From a virus: 22,192 nt of DNA. Below are positions 13,870 to 21,848 of the stretch, piece by piece (position 1 is the first letter of the stretch; every line of letters begins with the position of its first letter). Where the stretch lies: positions 1 to 22,192 of the IMG/VR virus record IMGVR_UViG_3300042691_005693, one strand, 5' to 3'. Both the position numbers and the translations under genes were made by a program. The notes beneath the pieces were generated by a model that worked only from the letters and a program-made list of their open reading frames with translations, made no database searches and was not told where the DNA came from.

Positions 13870-15426
13870 TTACTCTCCTTGTGGAACATTCTGTGATTCA
13901 CCGTCAGCTTCAGGTTCAACTTCATCAGGTTGCTGCGTAACTGGTGTTGGCGCAAATTGCAACTGAGAAATTTTCTCTTGTTCGTCATCAATCTCACCAT
14001 CGATCTCTTCGATCTCTTCGTCAGTTTGATGCAACACATTCTTACGAACCCAATCAACTGAATAGTATTTACCAATATAAGGTTCGATTGCTTGTAGCAT
14101 ATTCAATCGACCTTGTAAAATTTCAGTACCCTTTAACTCTGCGAAGAAGTTATCCTTCATAAAGTCAAATTTAATATCTTGCTCTAATGATAGGTTATCC
14201 CAGTCATCAGGACTAATAATCGACTTAGCGATTAACTGTACTCTCAAAGTATCTAAAAATACTTTAGAAAACTTTTTACGTAGACGATTAATAAATTTAC
14301 TAAACTTAACTTCGTCTCGTGTAATCTCTGATGCTTTACCTAGTGTAAACCCAGTATCTTGTCTTAGACGTGTTACTGGAACACTTAATGCTTGATATAA
14401 TTTATTTTGGAAATAATTGACATCGTCAATATTCGCTAAACTTTGACCACCTTGTAATGTAGTAATCTCAGTTCCCTTACCACCTTCACGACGTGGCATC
14501 CAAAAGTCTTCAAGCATACTTAGGTGTTTTCGATCATCCTTGACCTCACCTGTTGTAGCATCATATACAATCTTGTTCTTAAACTTATTCATGATATCGT
14601 TAACATACTGCTCAGCTTTTAACTTTGGCAAGTTACCGACATCAATATAAAACACCCTACGTTCTGGTGCTCTAGTAATTCTATAAATGACCAAAGAATC
14701 TTCAATCATCTTTAGTTGATTCACAGGTTTAATTGCTTTATGCAAATGACTCAATGTCATACCAGTGTTATTATCAACTACACCTGAAGGCACAAAAATT
14801 ACGGAATCTAACGATAGTCTGATTCCCTGTGTTCTTCCTTCAGTAATACCTTTGTCGTTATAGATGTAGTATTCTTCTACGCCTGTAACAATATCTGCGC
14901 CATTTGGTCCACGCTCTTTCACAAGTTCTTTAATCTTGCGAATCTTGCGAGGATCAATAAATCTTAATTCATGAATGCCATCTTTTGGCTTATTGACATC
15001 TAGTAGAATGTGGTAGTAGAGTCTGCCATCTATATACCATGATCTAAACATGTCATTGCATCTGTCCTCAAATTTTAAAACTTTTAGAACATTTGCAAAT
15101 TCATCTTGAATCTTATTCTTAATAGCTGGCGAAAGTCTAACATGGTCTAAGACAATGTTAACTGGAGATTTATTATCTTCAGAAACAATCGCTTCGTTTA
15201 CAATATCTTCGATCGCTGCATCGCAATCTGGATATCCTGCTATTTCTCTATACTTCTTAATAAGATCGTTCTCGTTCTTGATTATAGAATCTAGATCGAG
15301 AACCATCCCATAGTAACCACCAGCACTATTAACAATCGTGCTGCCATCATCGGGAGAAGGCAAGACAACGCTTGCCAACTCTTTATCTTTCTTTCGCTTT
15401 ATTTCAAAACCAAATAATTCAGCCAT
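13870..15426 (-). CDS. 20: Portal vertex protein gp20
   Basis: This 518-residue protein matches T4 gp20 (524), the dodecameric portal through which DNA enters the head and which nucleates prohead assembly. Conserved segments include CNDMFRSWYIDGRLYYH (123-139), LRFIDPRKIRKI, an APERRVFYIDVGNLPKLKAEQY region and the SVPVTRLRQDTGFTLG / SEITRDEVKFSKFI stretch used in environmental gp20 surveys. The C-terminal tail is acidic and low in complexity (EEIEEIDGEIDDEQEK). It lies 36 bases after gp19. Confidence 0.97.
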   Translation of the reverse strand: MAELFGFEIKRKKDKELASVVLPSPDDGSTIVNSAGGYYGMVLDLDSIIKNENDLIKKYREIAGYPDCDAAIEDIVNEAIVSEDNKSPVNIVLDHVRLSPAIKNKIQDEFANVLKVLKFEDRCNDMFRSWYIDGRLYYHILLDVNKPKDGIHELRFIDPRKIRKIKELVKERGPNGADIVTGVEEYYIYNDKGITEGRTQGIRLSLDSVIFVPSGVVDNNTGMTLSHLHKAIKPVNQLKMIEDSLVIYRITRAPERRVFYIDVGNLPKLKAEQYVNDIMNKFKNKIVYDATTGEVKDDRKHLSMLEDFWMPRREGGKGTEITTLQGGQSLANIDDVNYFQNKLYQALSVPVTRLRQDTGFTLGKASEITRDEVKFSKFINRLRKKFSKVFLDTLRVQLIAKSIISPDDWDNLSLEQDIKFDFMKDNFFAELKGTEILQGRLNMLQAIEPYIGKYYSVDWVRKNVLHQTDEEIEEIDGEIDDEQEKISQLQFAPTPVTQQPDEVEPEADGESQNVPQGE

Positions 15427-15462
15427 GTTTGACCTACTCTCAAATAATTATAAAAAATTGTA

Positions 15463-16056
15463 TTAGATACGGATAGGTAGTGAACCGATCGGTGTATCGA
15501 TCGAGACGTTCACACCAACACCAGATGCTGTCGCAGTATTAGATGACCAGAAGTTGTATGTAAATTCTACTTCGAACTCTTCGATAGCATTTGTTGTATC
15601 AAAACTTAACGCAATCGCTCCAATGTTTGTTGGATATGCATCCACAAACTTATACGTCTTGATAATACCACCATTACGATCTAACTGATGAACAATTAAA
15701 TCAGTTTGATAGTCACGTGGATTGGTTCTACCGTTTGTAGTTGTTAGGTTCTGAACGCCATTTGACCATTGTTCGAACGCATTTCTAATATTGAATGTTG
15801 TGTCATTAATAATAGAAACAGTCCATGGTGCAAAGGTACGCTCACCAGCAAAGTGAACTGCACGACCACGATATTGGACAGGAATGTCTTCAATCGTAGC
15901 AGCAGGTAACTGAGCAGCTTTACATAAAAACTGAGCACGAGTACCTGCGATAATGCCAGCGGTAACGTAAGATGGGAATCCTAGTTCTACACGGAACTGA
16001 TTAGGGCGAGCACCACCACCAACCAGTTGCGCTTTAAAATCAGCAATATTTGCCAT
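15463..16056 (-). CDS. 19: Tail tube protein gp19
   Basis: This 197-residue protein (T4 gp19: 163) has the tube-protein start MANIADFKAQLVGGGARPNQ, then LCKAAQLPAATIEDIPVQYR, RTFAPWTVSIIND, FEQWSNG and the diagnostic YPTNIGAIALSFDTTNAIEE followed by a final VEFTYNFW strand. It stacks as hexamers to form the inner tail tube through which DNA is delivered. It follows the sheath gene after 38 bases with an AAGGAG ribosome binding site, and a CTAAATA late-promoter-like box lies in that gap. The last 30 residues are an extension rich in Ser/Thr/Ala. Confidence 0.95.
   Translation of the reverse strand: MANIADFKAQLVGGGARPNQFRVELGFPSYVTAGIIAGTRAQFLCKAAQLPAATIEDIPVQYRGRAVHFAGERTFAPWTVSIINDTTFNIRNAFEQWSNGVQNLTTTNGRTNPRDYQTDLIVHQLDRNGGIIKTYKFVDAYPTNIGAIALSFDTTNAIEEFEVEFTYNFWSSNTATASGVGVNVSIDTPIGSLPIRI
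15484..15504. repeat. Adjacent palindromes at the gp19 3' end
   Basis: ACCGATCGGT (15484-15493) and TCGATCGA (15497-15504) are perfect palindromes. Together the two CGATCG cores can form a 6-bp hairpin with a 6-base loop (15486-15503) in the gp19 mRNA, about 20 bases before the stop. It is inside codons and not followed closely by a T-run. Confidence 0.35.
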
Positions 16057-16084
16057 TTAATATCTCCTTAATTCTTTCTTCTAT

Positions 16085-16091
16085 TATTTAG
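16085..16091 (-). promoter_or_regulatory. Late-promoter-like CTAAATA before gp19
   Basis: CTAAATA followed by ATA lies in the gap immediately after the gp18 stop, about 29 bases before the gp19 ATG. Late promoters of some marine T4-like phages include this variant of TATAAATA. The same heptamer occurs by chance inside several coding regions here, so support is limited. Confidence 0.4.
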
Positions 16092-16094
16092 GTA

Positions 16095-17816
16095 TTATCC
16101 ACCAATTTCGTTGAAATTCACTGAAGAACGTGAAGCAACGAAAGTTAGAGTGATAAAGTTAATAGAACGATTTGGTTTAACGAAGATCTCGGCAACGAAT
16201 TCATTGCGATCAATTACCTCGCCAGTGTTATTTGTGTCATCACACTTAACACGGAAGTCAGTCACACCACGACGTCCTTGAACATCTCTTAGGAATGGCT
16301 CAACTAGGTTACGGAACTGAGCACGAGTAAACGAATCGTTGAACTCGAACAATTGGAATTTCGCAGCAGTTGCAATCGCTTTTTCAAGAACGATAAACAA
16401 GCGACGTACGTTAATTCTATCAAATGCGCTTGGCGCAGACAATAGAGTCTTGTCACCAAATAGAACAGTACCTTCTCCTGGGAATGTAACAACTGGGTTA
16501 ACACCTTTCTTGTAAAGAGTGTCACGTTGTGTTTTTCCTGGGTTCACAGCCAATTTAACTACGTTCTTAATTTGACCACGATTTAGACCACCTGGAGAGA
16601 ACCATGGGTCAGTTGTATAATCAGTACGTGCGCATAGACCAGCGATATCACCATTTAGTGGGACATAGCGGAACTTGTCGTTGTAACGATCATATTGATA
16701 TTTGAAACCAGTATCAAGAACAGCATATGATGTGCTTGGTAGCGCATCACGGTATGTTGTAATCTTAGAGATAGCAGCTGCGTCAGAGCCAAGGATGATA
16801 GAACCATCAGTATCTTCTGGAGAAATAAACGCAACGCAATCTTTACGTACTTCAGCAACATTGTTGATAATGTAAGTAGCAACAGTAGAAGATGCCTTAC
16901 CTGCGATTACTAATGAAATGTCATACAATTCATCGTTAGCGAAGATTGAGTATGCTGTTTGTTGATTACCTGCAGTTGGAGTGAAATCATCAGCACCACC
17001 TGTTAGAGTAATATCTAGAGCAGCAGTAAGTGCTTTGTATTGTGTTCCTGATGCTAATGAAGTAATAGCAGTACCCCAGTTGCCACCAGTTGCGCCAATA
17101 GCAGTTGAGTGATCCATCCACCAGATATACTTAGATTGGCTGTTAAGCACATCTTTGTAGAAGTTATTTGATCCATCTAATTTCTTAGCATCAGATGCTT
17201 TTGATAGACCAACGAATTTTTCTAGAACAGTTCCTGCTGTACCAGACCATGCGCCATCCTTATCGAGGATAAGAACGTGCACTTCGTCTTCTGCTGCAGT
17301 TTTACCTGCGTTCTTTGCATAAGGTGAAGTGTCTGGGCTAAAGTCGAACTGTGCAGCGATTGCTGGTTGAGCAGTTTGAAATCCGCTCCAAGAGTCTTTA
17401 TCGACCATGATGATTTGTAGCGAATTACCCAATGTTCCTGGATATTTTGCAGCAAATTCACCTACAGCTGCTTGACCAGTTGAGTAGCTGGTAGCATATT
17501 GGTCAGCATTTTTTACTACGAGTGGTGTGCCAGATGACACAGCATTTTTTAAGTTTGTACCATCAGTACGGGCAACCAATAGGTTATTTGCGTATGATAG
17601 AAAGTTTGCTGCTGTCAAGAAAGGGATAAAGTTGTTGTCAGTCGGCTTACCGAATCTGTCAACAAGTTCATTTTCAGAAGCGATCTGAACAGGATCCTCT
17701 ACAGGACCCCAAGCAAATGCGCCAGCAAAAGCACCAGCAGAAGTTGAAACTGCTGGAACGATTGAAGTGAAATCTTTTTCTACGACTGCAACGCCAGGAC
17801 TAAGTTGGAAAGGCAT
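16095..17816 (-). CDS. 18: Contractile tail sheath protein gp18
   Basis: This 573-residue protein (T4 gp18: 659) begins MPFQLSPGVAVVEKDFTSIV and has GAFAGAFAWGPVEDPVQI, both sheath hallmarks. The C-terminal sheath domain contains YVPLNGDIAGLCARTDY, WFSPGGLNRGQI, VFPGEGTVLFGDKTL-like (VTFPGEGTVLFGDKTL), SAFDRINVRRLFIVLEKAI and the closing PNRSINFITLTFVASRSSVN. It forms the contractile outer tail. The shorter length is in the variable outer domains. AAGGAG precedes ATG 17816, and a CTAAATA box lies in the 84-base gap after gp17. Confidence 0.97.
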   Translation of the reverse strand: MPFQLSPGVAVVEKDFTSIVPAVSTSAGAFAGAFAWGPVEDPVQIASENELVDRFGKPTDNNFIPFLTAANFLSYANNLLVARTDGTNLKNAVSSGTPLVVKNADQYATSYSTGQAAVGEFAAKYPGTLGNSLQIIMVDKDSWSGFQTAQPAIAAQFDFSPDTSPYAKNAGKTAAEDEVHVLILDKDGAWSGTAGTVLEKFVGLSKASDAKKLDGSNNFYKDVLNSQSKYIWWMDHSTAIGATGGNWGTAITSLASGTQYKALTAALDITLTGGADDFTPTAGNQQTAYSIFANDELYDISLVIAGKASSTVATYIINNVAEVRKDCVAFISPEDTDGSIILGSDAAAISKITTYRDALPSTSYAVLDTGFKYQYDRYNDKFRYVPLNGDIAGLCARTDYTTDPWFSPGGLNRGQIKNVVKLAVNPGKTQRDTLYKKGVNPVVTFPGEGTVLFGDKTLLSAPSAFDRINVRRLFIVLEKAIATAAKFQLFEFNDSFTRAQFRNLVEPFLRDVQGRRGVTDFRVKCDDTNNTGEVIDRNEFVAEIFVKPNRSINFITLTFVASRSSVNFNEIGG

Positions 17817-17880
17817 TGTAATTCTCCTTATTACATATACATGTTATTTTGTTTGCTGAGGAGCACGGACTGCATAGTAT

Positions 17881-17887
17881 TATTTAG
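17881..17887 (-). promoter_or_regulatory. Late-promoter-like CTAAATA before gp18
   Basis: CTAAATAATAC on the minus strand lies 13 bases after the gp17 stop in the 84-base gap before gp18. It shares CTAAATAATA with the box before gp19. The predicted start would give a leader of about 59 bases. This is the second-largest gap among the late genes of known order, which supports a regulatory role. Confidence 0.45.
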
Positions 17888-17900
17888 TAATTTCGCATTT

Positions 17901-19481
17901 TTAGAAATTCAACGGTGCAACTTCCTCTTCCCTTCCATCCGAAATAAACCCGAATGGAGTTAACTGTTCTTCTATTGCTTGTATTTGCTTTTCGTATATA
18001 ACAGTTCTCATGTTAATATCAGTTAATTCTTTAAAATATGGCTGGGTTGTTAACCACCCAAAAAGAACCAAAGTCATGACAAGATCGTCATTATAACCAT
18101 CATCTGCAGCGAAGGAACCCTTCGATTCGATAAAGGTCGAAATTTCAGAAATTGTATCATAATCAGTGACTAACAATTTCTTTTCTTCAATCAAAGTTTT
18201 CAGATTCATACAGCCACGTCTTTTGACTGCTTTATCTGTAAAAACTCCTAATTGAGATTTACCACCACCAAAACCACCAGAAATAAATTGACCTTTGGTA
18301 GTTCTATTGACGAACAATAAATTTTCGTATTCTAATTCGTTGTATAAAATATCTGTGACTTGGTCGCTAGTATTTTGCTCAACCAAGACAAAGGCATTAT
18401 TATATTCCCTTGCAACCTTTTCAATAATAGAAGGGTAGAACATGGGACTAACAGTATTATTTCTATATTTAGCTACAATGCGATATGGCACTTCTGACAC
18501 ATCTGTTACGGTAAAGGCTGAATAGTCGCCTTCCACCCCTCGCCCAATATCAGCTACTAATGTATAGACGTGCCCTTCTTTTGGAACGTCTATTACGTCA
18601 AAGCCATCTTTTCTAAACACCCATGGCATTGGCGACATTTGCGCAATAGTATCGGCAGCGATGAGGGTAAGGGCAGAACCCAAAAACTTACAAAGAACTT
18701 CTTGGTTAAACTTAATTTCGCCAAGCTGCCTTCTTTGTTCCTCAGCCCATACTTCATCCCTTCCAGGAATTTTCCAGTAGGGGATAAACAAACTCTTAAA
18801 GTCATTTCTTCCCTGCTCAGCATCATTCCAAAATTTCCAGAAATGATTATAGCCAAGTGGCGTAGATGTAATCAGAATCTTAGTAGTTTTACCAGCAGAA
18901 ATAGTAGGGTATACAGATGTAAAAAACGATTCAGCAATCTGATTAGGAATAATTGCTGCTTCGTCAATATACAGTAAGTTGACCGACTTAGAACGAATAC
19001 CTGAGATAGTAGTCGCTGCAGTAAAAACCTTGCTACCGTTTTCTAATTCAATATCACCTTTGTTCCAAGTGGTTACGCCTTGTTGTAACCAGATAGGCAA
19101 GTTCTCAAACATTAACTGATAACGTGATAAAATCTCTTGAGCTGTCTTTGCTTTGTTAGCCAGAACAGCAACAGTCTTACTATCGTTAAATATCGTGTAC
19201 CATAGAATATATGCAGCAGAGGTAGTTGTCTTTCCTTGCTGACGACCTTCCATCAAAATAACCTTACGGTGATTATGGATTAGATCAACTTTTTCTTTTT
19301 GACATTCATATAGTTTAAATGGTTGTAACCCTTCATCGAGGGTTACAATATAGCAATAATTATCAATAAAATAAATTGGGTCTTGTGAGCATTTTACGTA
19401 TTCTTGTATCTGCTCAGGTGTAAACTGTAATTTTACACCAGCAGCTTTTAACGAAGAATTCGAATTATAATGCTCAGCCAT
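17901..19481 (-). CDS. 17: Terminase large subunit gp17
   Basis: This 526-residue packaging motor (T4 gp17: 610) has the ATPase Walker A GRQQGKTT (79-86), Walker B LLYIDEAA (169-176) and a coupling motif ITSTPLG (204-210). The RNaseH-type nuclease domain has D311 in VADIGRG, E368 in LVEQNTS and the paired DD at 465-466 in YNDDLVM. It cuts concatemeric DNA and drives it into the prohead through gp20. Its ATG overlaps the stop of the fibre-like ORF (TAATG). A 10-bp perfect hairpin lies in its early coding region. No gene for the small terminase gp16 is next to it, which is unusual. Confidence 0.97.
   Translation of the reverse strand: MAEHYNSNSSLKAAGVKLQFTPEQIQEYVKCSQDPIYFIDNYCYIVTLDEGLQPFKLYECQKEKVDLIHNHRKVILMEGRQQGKTTTSAAYILWYTIFNDSKTVAVLANKAKTAQEILSRYQLMFENLPIWLQQGVTTWNKGDIELENGSKVFTAATTISGIRSKSVNLLYIDEAAIIPNQIAESFFTSVYPTISAGKTTKILITSTPLGYNHFWKFWNDAEQGRNDFKSLFIPYWKIPGRDEVWAEEQRRQLGEIKFNQEVLCKFLGSALTLIAADTIAQMSPMPWVFRKDGFDVIDVPKEGHVYTLVADIGRGVEGDYSAFTVTDVSEVPYRIVAKYRNNTVSPMFYPSIIEKVAREYNNAFVLVEQNTSDQVTDILYNELEYENLLFVNRTTKGQFISGGFGGGKSQLGVFTDKAVKRRGCMNLKTLIEEKKLLVTDYDTISEISTFIESKGSFAADDGYNDDLVMTLVLFGWLTTQPYFKELTDINMRTVIYEKQIQAIEEQLTPFGFISDGREEEVAPLNF
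19323..19348. repeat. 10-bp perfect hairpin inside gp17
   Basis: TTGTAACCCT (19323-19332) and AGGGTTACAA (19339-19348) are perfect 10-base inverted arms with a 6-base loop. They lie 133-158 bases into the gp17 coding sequence and encode part of IVTLDEGLQP. No T-run follows, so it is not an ordinary terminator. Confidence 0.6.
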
Positions 19482-20422
19482 TATACTACAGTAATAGTCC
19501 CTAGCATTGTTGCTGGGTTTGATTTACTGCGATACTTAAATGTAGCTCCTGTAGCTGCGTCCATAGGAATGGTAAATGTAACAGTTTCGTTTTGGTCAGC
19601 TTCGTTTCTTGTTGCGCCAGTAGAAGAAATATAGGCTGTAGCAGGTGCTACGTTAGAACTATCTAGTATTTCTAAAATTTGACCAGCACGTGTATTTGTG
19701 AAACGATAAGTAAATCCACGGTACACAAATAGAGTTGGGTCAGAAAGACCAGCTGTAGGCATACCAGTGCCTGTAACAACATATTCAGTAGTGGTCGCAC
19801 CACCAAAACTAAATGTTATAGCAGGTTGTAAAAATAAATTACCCTTTGCACCATTTACTGTTCTAACACCATCGTTGTTAATTTGATATGCTGTATTTAC
19901 AGAAGATGTTAAGGTAATACCGTCGCCAGCAATAACAGCTAAGTCATTGTTTGCAGATGGATTTAAAGACGCTAATCTTAATGTAATTTGGTTAGCGAAT
20001 AATGTTTCTGCAGTTAAATTGTATGTAGTATTGGTGTCAGTAGAGTTTAACGTAATAGTATCAGCATCAGTTCTAACAACAGTCATGTTAGTTCCTGAAG
20101 CGAGTTTTACGTTATCTTGAGATGCATCGGTACCAGTCAAACGTAAGTTAACACCACCTGTTGCAGATTCTGCTGATAGAGCATACTGCGTATTGGTATC
20201 GGTTGCGATACTTTGCGCAACAAAAGATGTTCCGTTCCAACGCAGAGCATCGCCTGTGCTCGCTCCTGCAGTATTAACTTTTAAAGTAGTTGCGCCAGCA
20301 GAACCACCAAGAGCATCATACAGTTCTGTCAATGTACTGTTAACTTTAATACCAGCATCACGGAGTGTATCACCAGTACCATCGTTTGGTGTAGTACCAA
20401 CATTAATTAGTTGTTTTGCCAT
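19481..20422 (-). CDS. Fibre-like virion protein with beta repeats, in the gp16 position
   Basis: A 313-residue Thr/Ser/Asn-rich protein. Residues 5-36 (INVGTTPNDGTGDTLRDAG and VNSTLTELYDALG) are a motif known from the N-termini of phage fibre and structural proteins, thought to anchor them to the virion. Two imperfect repeats follow at about 74-125 and 128-172, each with TDTNTxY, an LRL strand, a SxNDxxL-like turn and DTITL or GITL. The end (230-313: LFVYRGFTYRF, VTFTIPMDAA, TFKYRSKSNP, LGTITVV) resembles a small beta-sandwich domain common at the C-terminus of marine phage structural proteins. It has AAGGAG before ATG 20422, lies 14 bases after gp15, and overlaps gp17. Gene 16 is normally here. 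A neck or head fibre is a possible role (inference). Confidence 0.8.
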   Translation of the reverse strand: MAKQLINVGTTPNDGTGDTLRDAGIKVNSTLTELYDALGGSAGATTLKVNTAGASTGDALRWNGTSFVAQSIATDTNTQYALSAESATGGVNLRLTGTDASQDNVKLASGTNMTVVRTDADTITLNSTDTNTTYNLTAETLFANQITLRLASLNPSANNDLAVIAGDGITLTSSVNTAYQINNDGVRTVNGAKGNLFLQPAITFSFGGATTTEYVVTGTGMPTAGLSDPTLFVYRGFTYRFTNTRAGQILEILDSSNVAPATAYISSTGATRNEADQNETVTFTIPMDAATGATFKYRSKSNPATMLGTITVV

Positions 20423-20436
20423 TTTCGTCTTACTCC

Positions 20437-21189
20437 TTAGAAATTATCCTCATCCCAATTCTCATTTACAGTAGCAATTGGGGTTGCTTGTTCAGCAGTA
20501 TATAGTGGTTTAACATCGCCCACAGTTTGCACATATACTTTCTTAATTGGTCCACCAGTATCGGTAGGTCCAAACAAATTAACTTTTAAACTAAAGGTAA
20601 GAGTATAAGTCACAAACCTTCTAGTTTGAAAATCGCCATCATAGTCATCTTGAACTGAAACCGAATTCAAAATAACTGGAACATCTGTTACAACATTCAT
20701 CTCAGGCACAGACTTCAGCGATAGCGTAAACTCTGGCGTAAAATATGGAAGAATCTGCTCTACAATTTGCATAGCATCTTCTTGTGTTTTTGTCAATACA
20801 TATAGAGATATATCTATATTGTATGGAACTGGCGTATACATTCTTGTATATGATTCTGGTGTAGCGCCAGGACCAGTGGTTGCTGGTTTATAGCAAGCCA
20901 ACTGGTTCATCCTATTCAGTTTTCTGGTAGCATCATATGAGATACCAGTAATCTCAAAAGACATTCGAGGCAGTGTTATATAGGTTGAGTTTTCCAGCGT
21001 TGGATCTTGCTCAATACGCACTAACCACTTTTCTTTTGGTGCATACGCAATAGGAACTTTAAGAGTCTGCGCAATCGCATCAGTCCCGTCTTTCATCTTG
21101 CGTTCAATTTTAATGTTACTAAACAGACTACCGAAGGCTACGATAGTCTTACGTATAATACCATGATAGAATGTATCACCGACTAACAT
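20437..21189 (-). CDS. 15: Tail sheath terminator / stabilizer gp15
   Basis: This 250-residue protein (T4 gp15: 272) has the family traits MLVGDTFYHGIIRKTIVAFG at the start, ITLPRMSFEITGISYDATRK, YTPVPYNIDISLYVLTKTQE and ILPYFTPEFTLSLK, and then a final strand-rich part (RFVTYTLTFSLKVNLFGP). In T4 the gp15 hexamer caps the contracted-sheath end of the tail and joins it to the gp13-gp14 neck. Its ATG overlaps the gp14 stop as TAATG. The charged C-terminus ends NENWDEDNF. Confidence 0.95.
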   Translation of the reverse strand: MLVGDTFYHGIIRKTIVAFGSLFSNIKIERKMKDGTDAIAQTLKVPIAYAPKEKWLVRIEQDPTLENSTYITLPRMSFEITGISYDATRKLNRMNQLACYKPATTGPGATPESYTRMYTPVPYNIDISLYVLTKTQEDAMQIVEQILPYFTPEFTLSLKSVPEMNVVTDVPVILNSVSVQDDYDGDFQTRRFVTYTLTFSLKVNLFGPTDTGGPIKKVYVQTVGDVKPLYTAEQATPIATVNENWDEDNF

Positions 21190-21845
21190 TAGTTTACATC
21201 TCCAAACGGATTGTTCTTATCAAATAACGCTGTCGCTGCTTCTGTCTTAAATCTGGTGTTATCACCATATGAATCAGACTTCTGAACATCTGAGTTAACT
21301 GTGATGTCAAAAGACTTCAATGATTCAAACGCATCAAGTGTCGGCAATCCTGTATCAATCTTCTCAGAAGCATATTGAAACAACTCAACTTGTAATTTAT
21401 AAACATACAATTTTCCAAGTTGATAGAATGGATCTTGGTGTTGAACAAATTTGATTTCAAACATACCCTTTGTTAAAGGGAAATATAATAGATCCCCTTC
21501 GTTTGGTCTGTTTGGAATAGTGGTCTGACCAAATCTTCCAACAAGTTGCTCCCAACGACGACGTGCTACGGTAAGCGTAGCAGACTGCTCATTCATTAGT
21601 CCAAATTTCTGAATGAATGGACCTTGTCCATCAAAGTTATCCACATTCTCGAAATACATCTCTATTGGATATGCAGTTTTAAACTTGCTCAAACGATCTT
21701 CACCAAGAATCTCATCTTTAGCGATAAGTGTTCTTGGAATGTAGTAAAGGTCTTGTCCGTAAATAGACAAGGACTCAACAATCAGATCTTCAATTAGATA
21801 CTGTTCGTTTTTAGTACCATGGCTGAAGTATACATTTCTAGCCAT
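21189..21845 (-). CDS. 14: Neck protein gp14
   Basis: This 218-residue protein (T4 gp14: 256) shows the conserved start MARNVYFSHGTKNEQYLIED, then IYGQDLYYIPRTLI, DEILGEDRLSKF, a MYFENVDNFDGQGPFIQKFG segment and RRRWEQLVGR, with a C-terminal DAFESLKSFD. In T4, gp14 and gp13 form the neck that closes the filled head and accepts the tail. It starts three bases after the gp13 stop, with a GGGG-type ribosome binding site inside the gp13 end, and overlaps gp15. Confidence 0.95.
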   Translation of the reverse strand: MARNVYFSHGTKNEQYLIEDLIVESLSIYGQDLYYIPRTLIAKDEILGEDRLSKFKTAYPIEMYFENVDNFDGQGPFIQKFGLMNEQSATLTVARRRWEQLVGRFGQTTIPNRPNEGDLLYFPLTKGMFEIKFVQHQDPFYQLGKLYVYKLQVELFQYASEKIDTGLPTLDAFESLKSFDITVNSDVQKSDSYGDNTRFKTEAATALFDKNNPFGDVN

Positions 21846-21848
21846 AGA

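Noticed and set aside
18570-18977. 135-codon plus-strand frame antisense to gp17
   Set aside because: The gp17 frame is complete with catalytic motifs; the antisense product has no recognisable domain and no ribosome binding context.
20805-20830. AT-rich palindrome (ATATAGA / TCTATAT) within gp15
   Set aside because: It consists of alternating A/T runs inside coding sequence and is readily expected by chance at this base composition.
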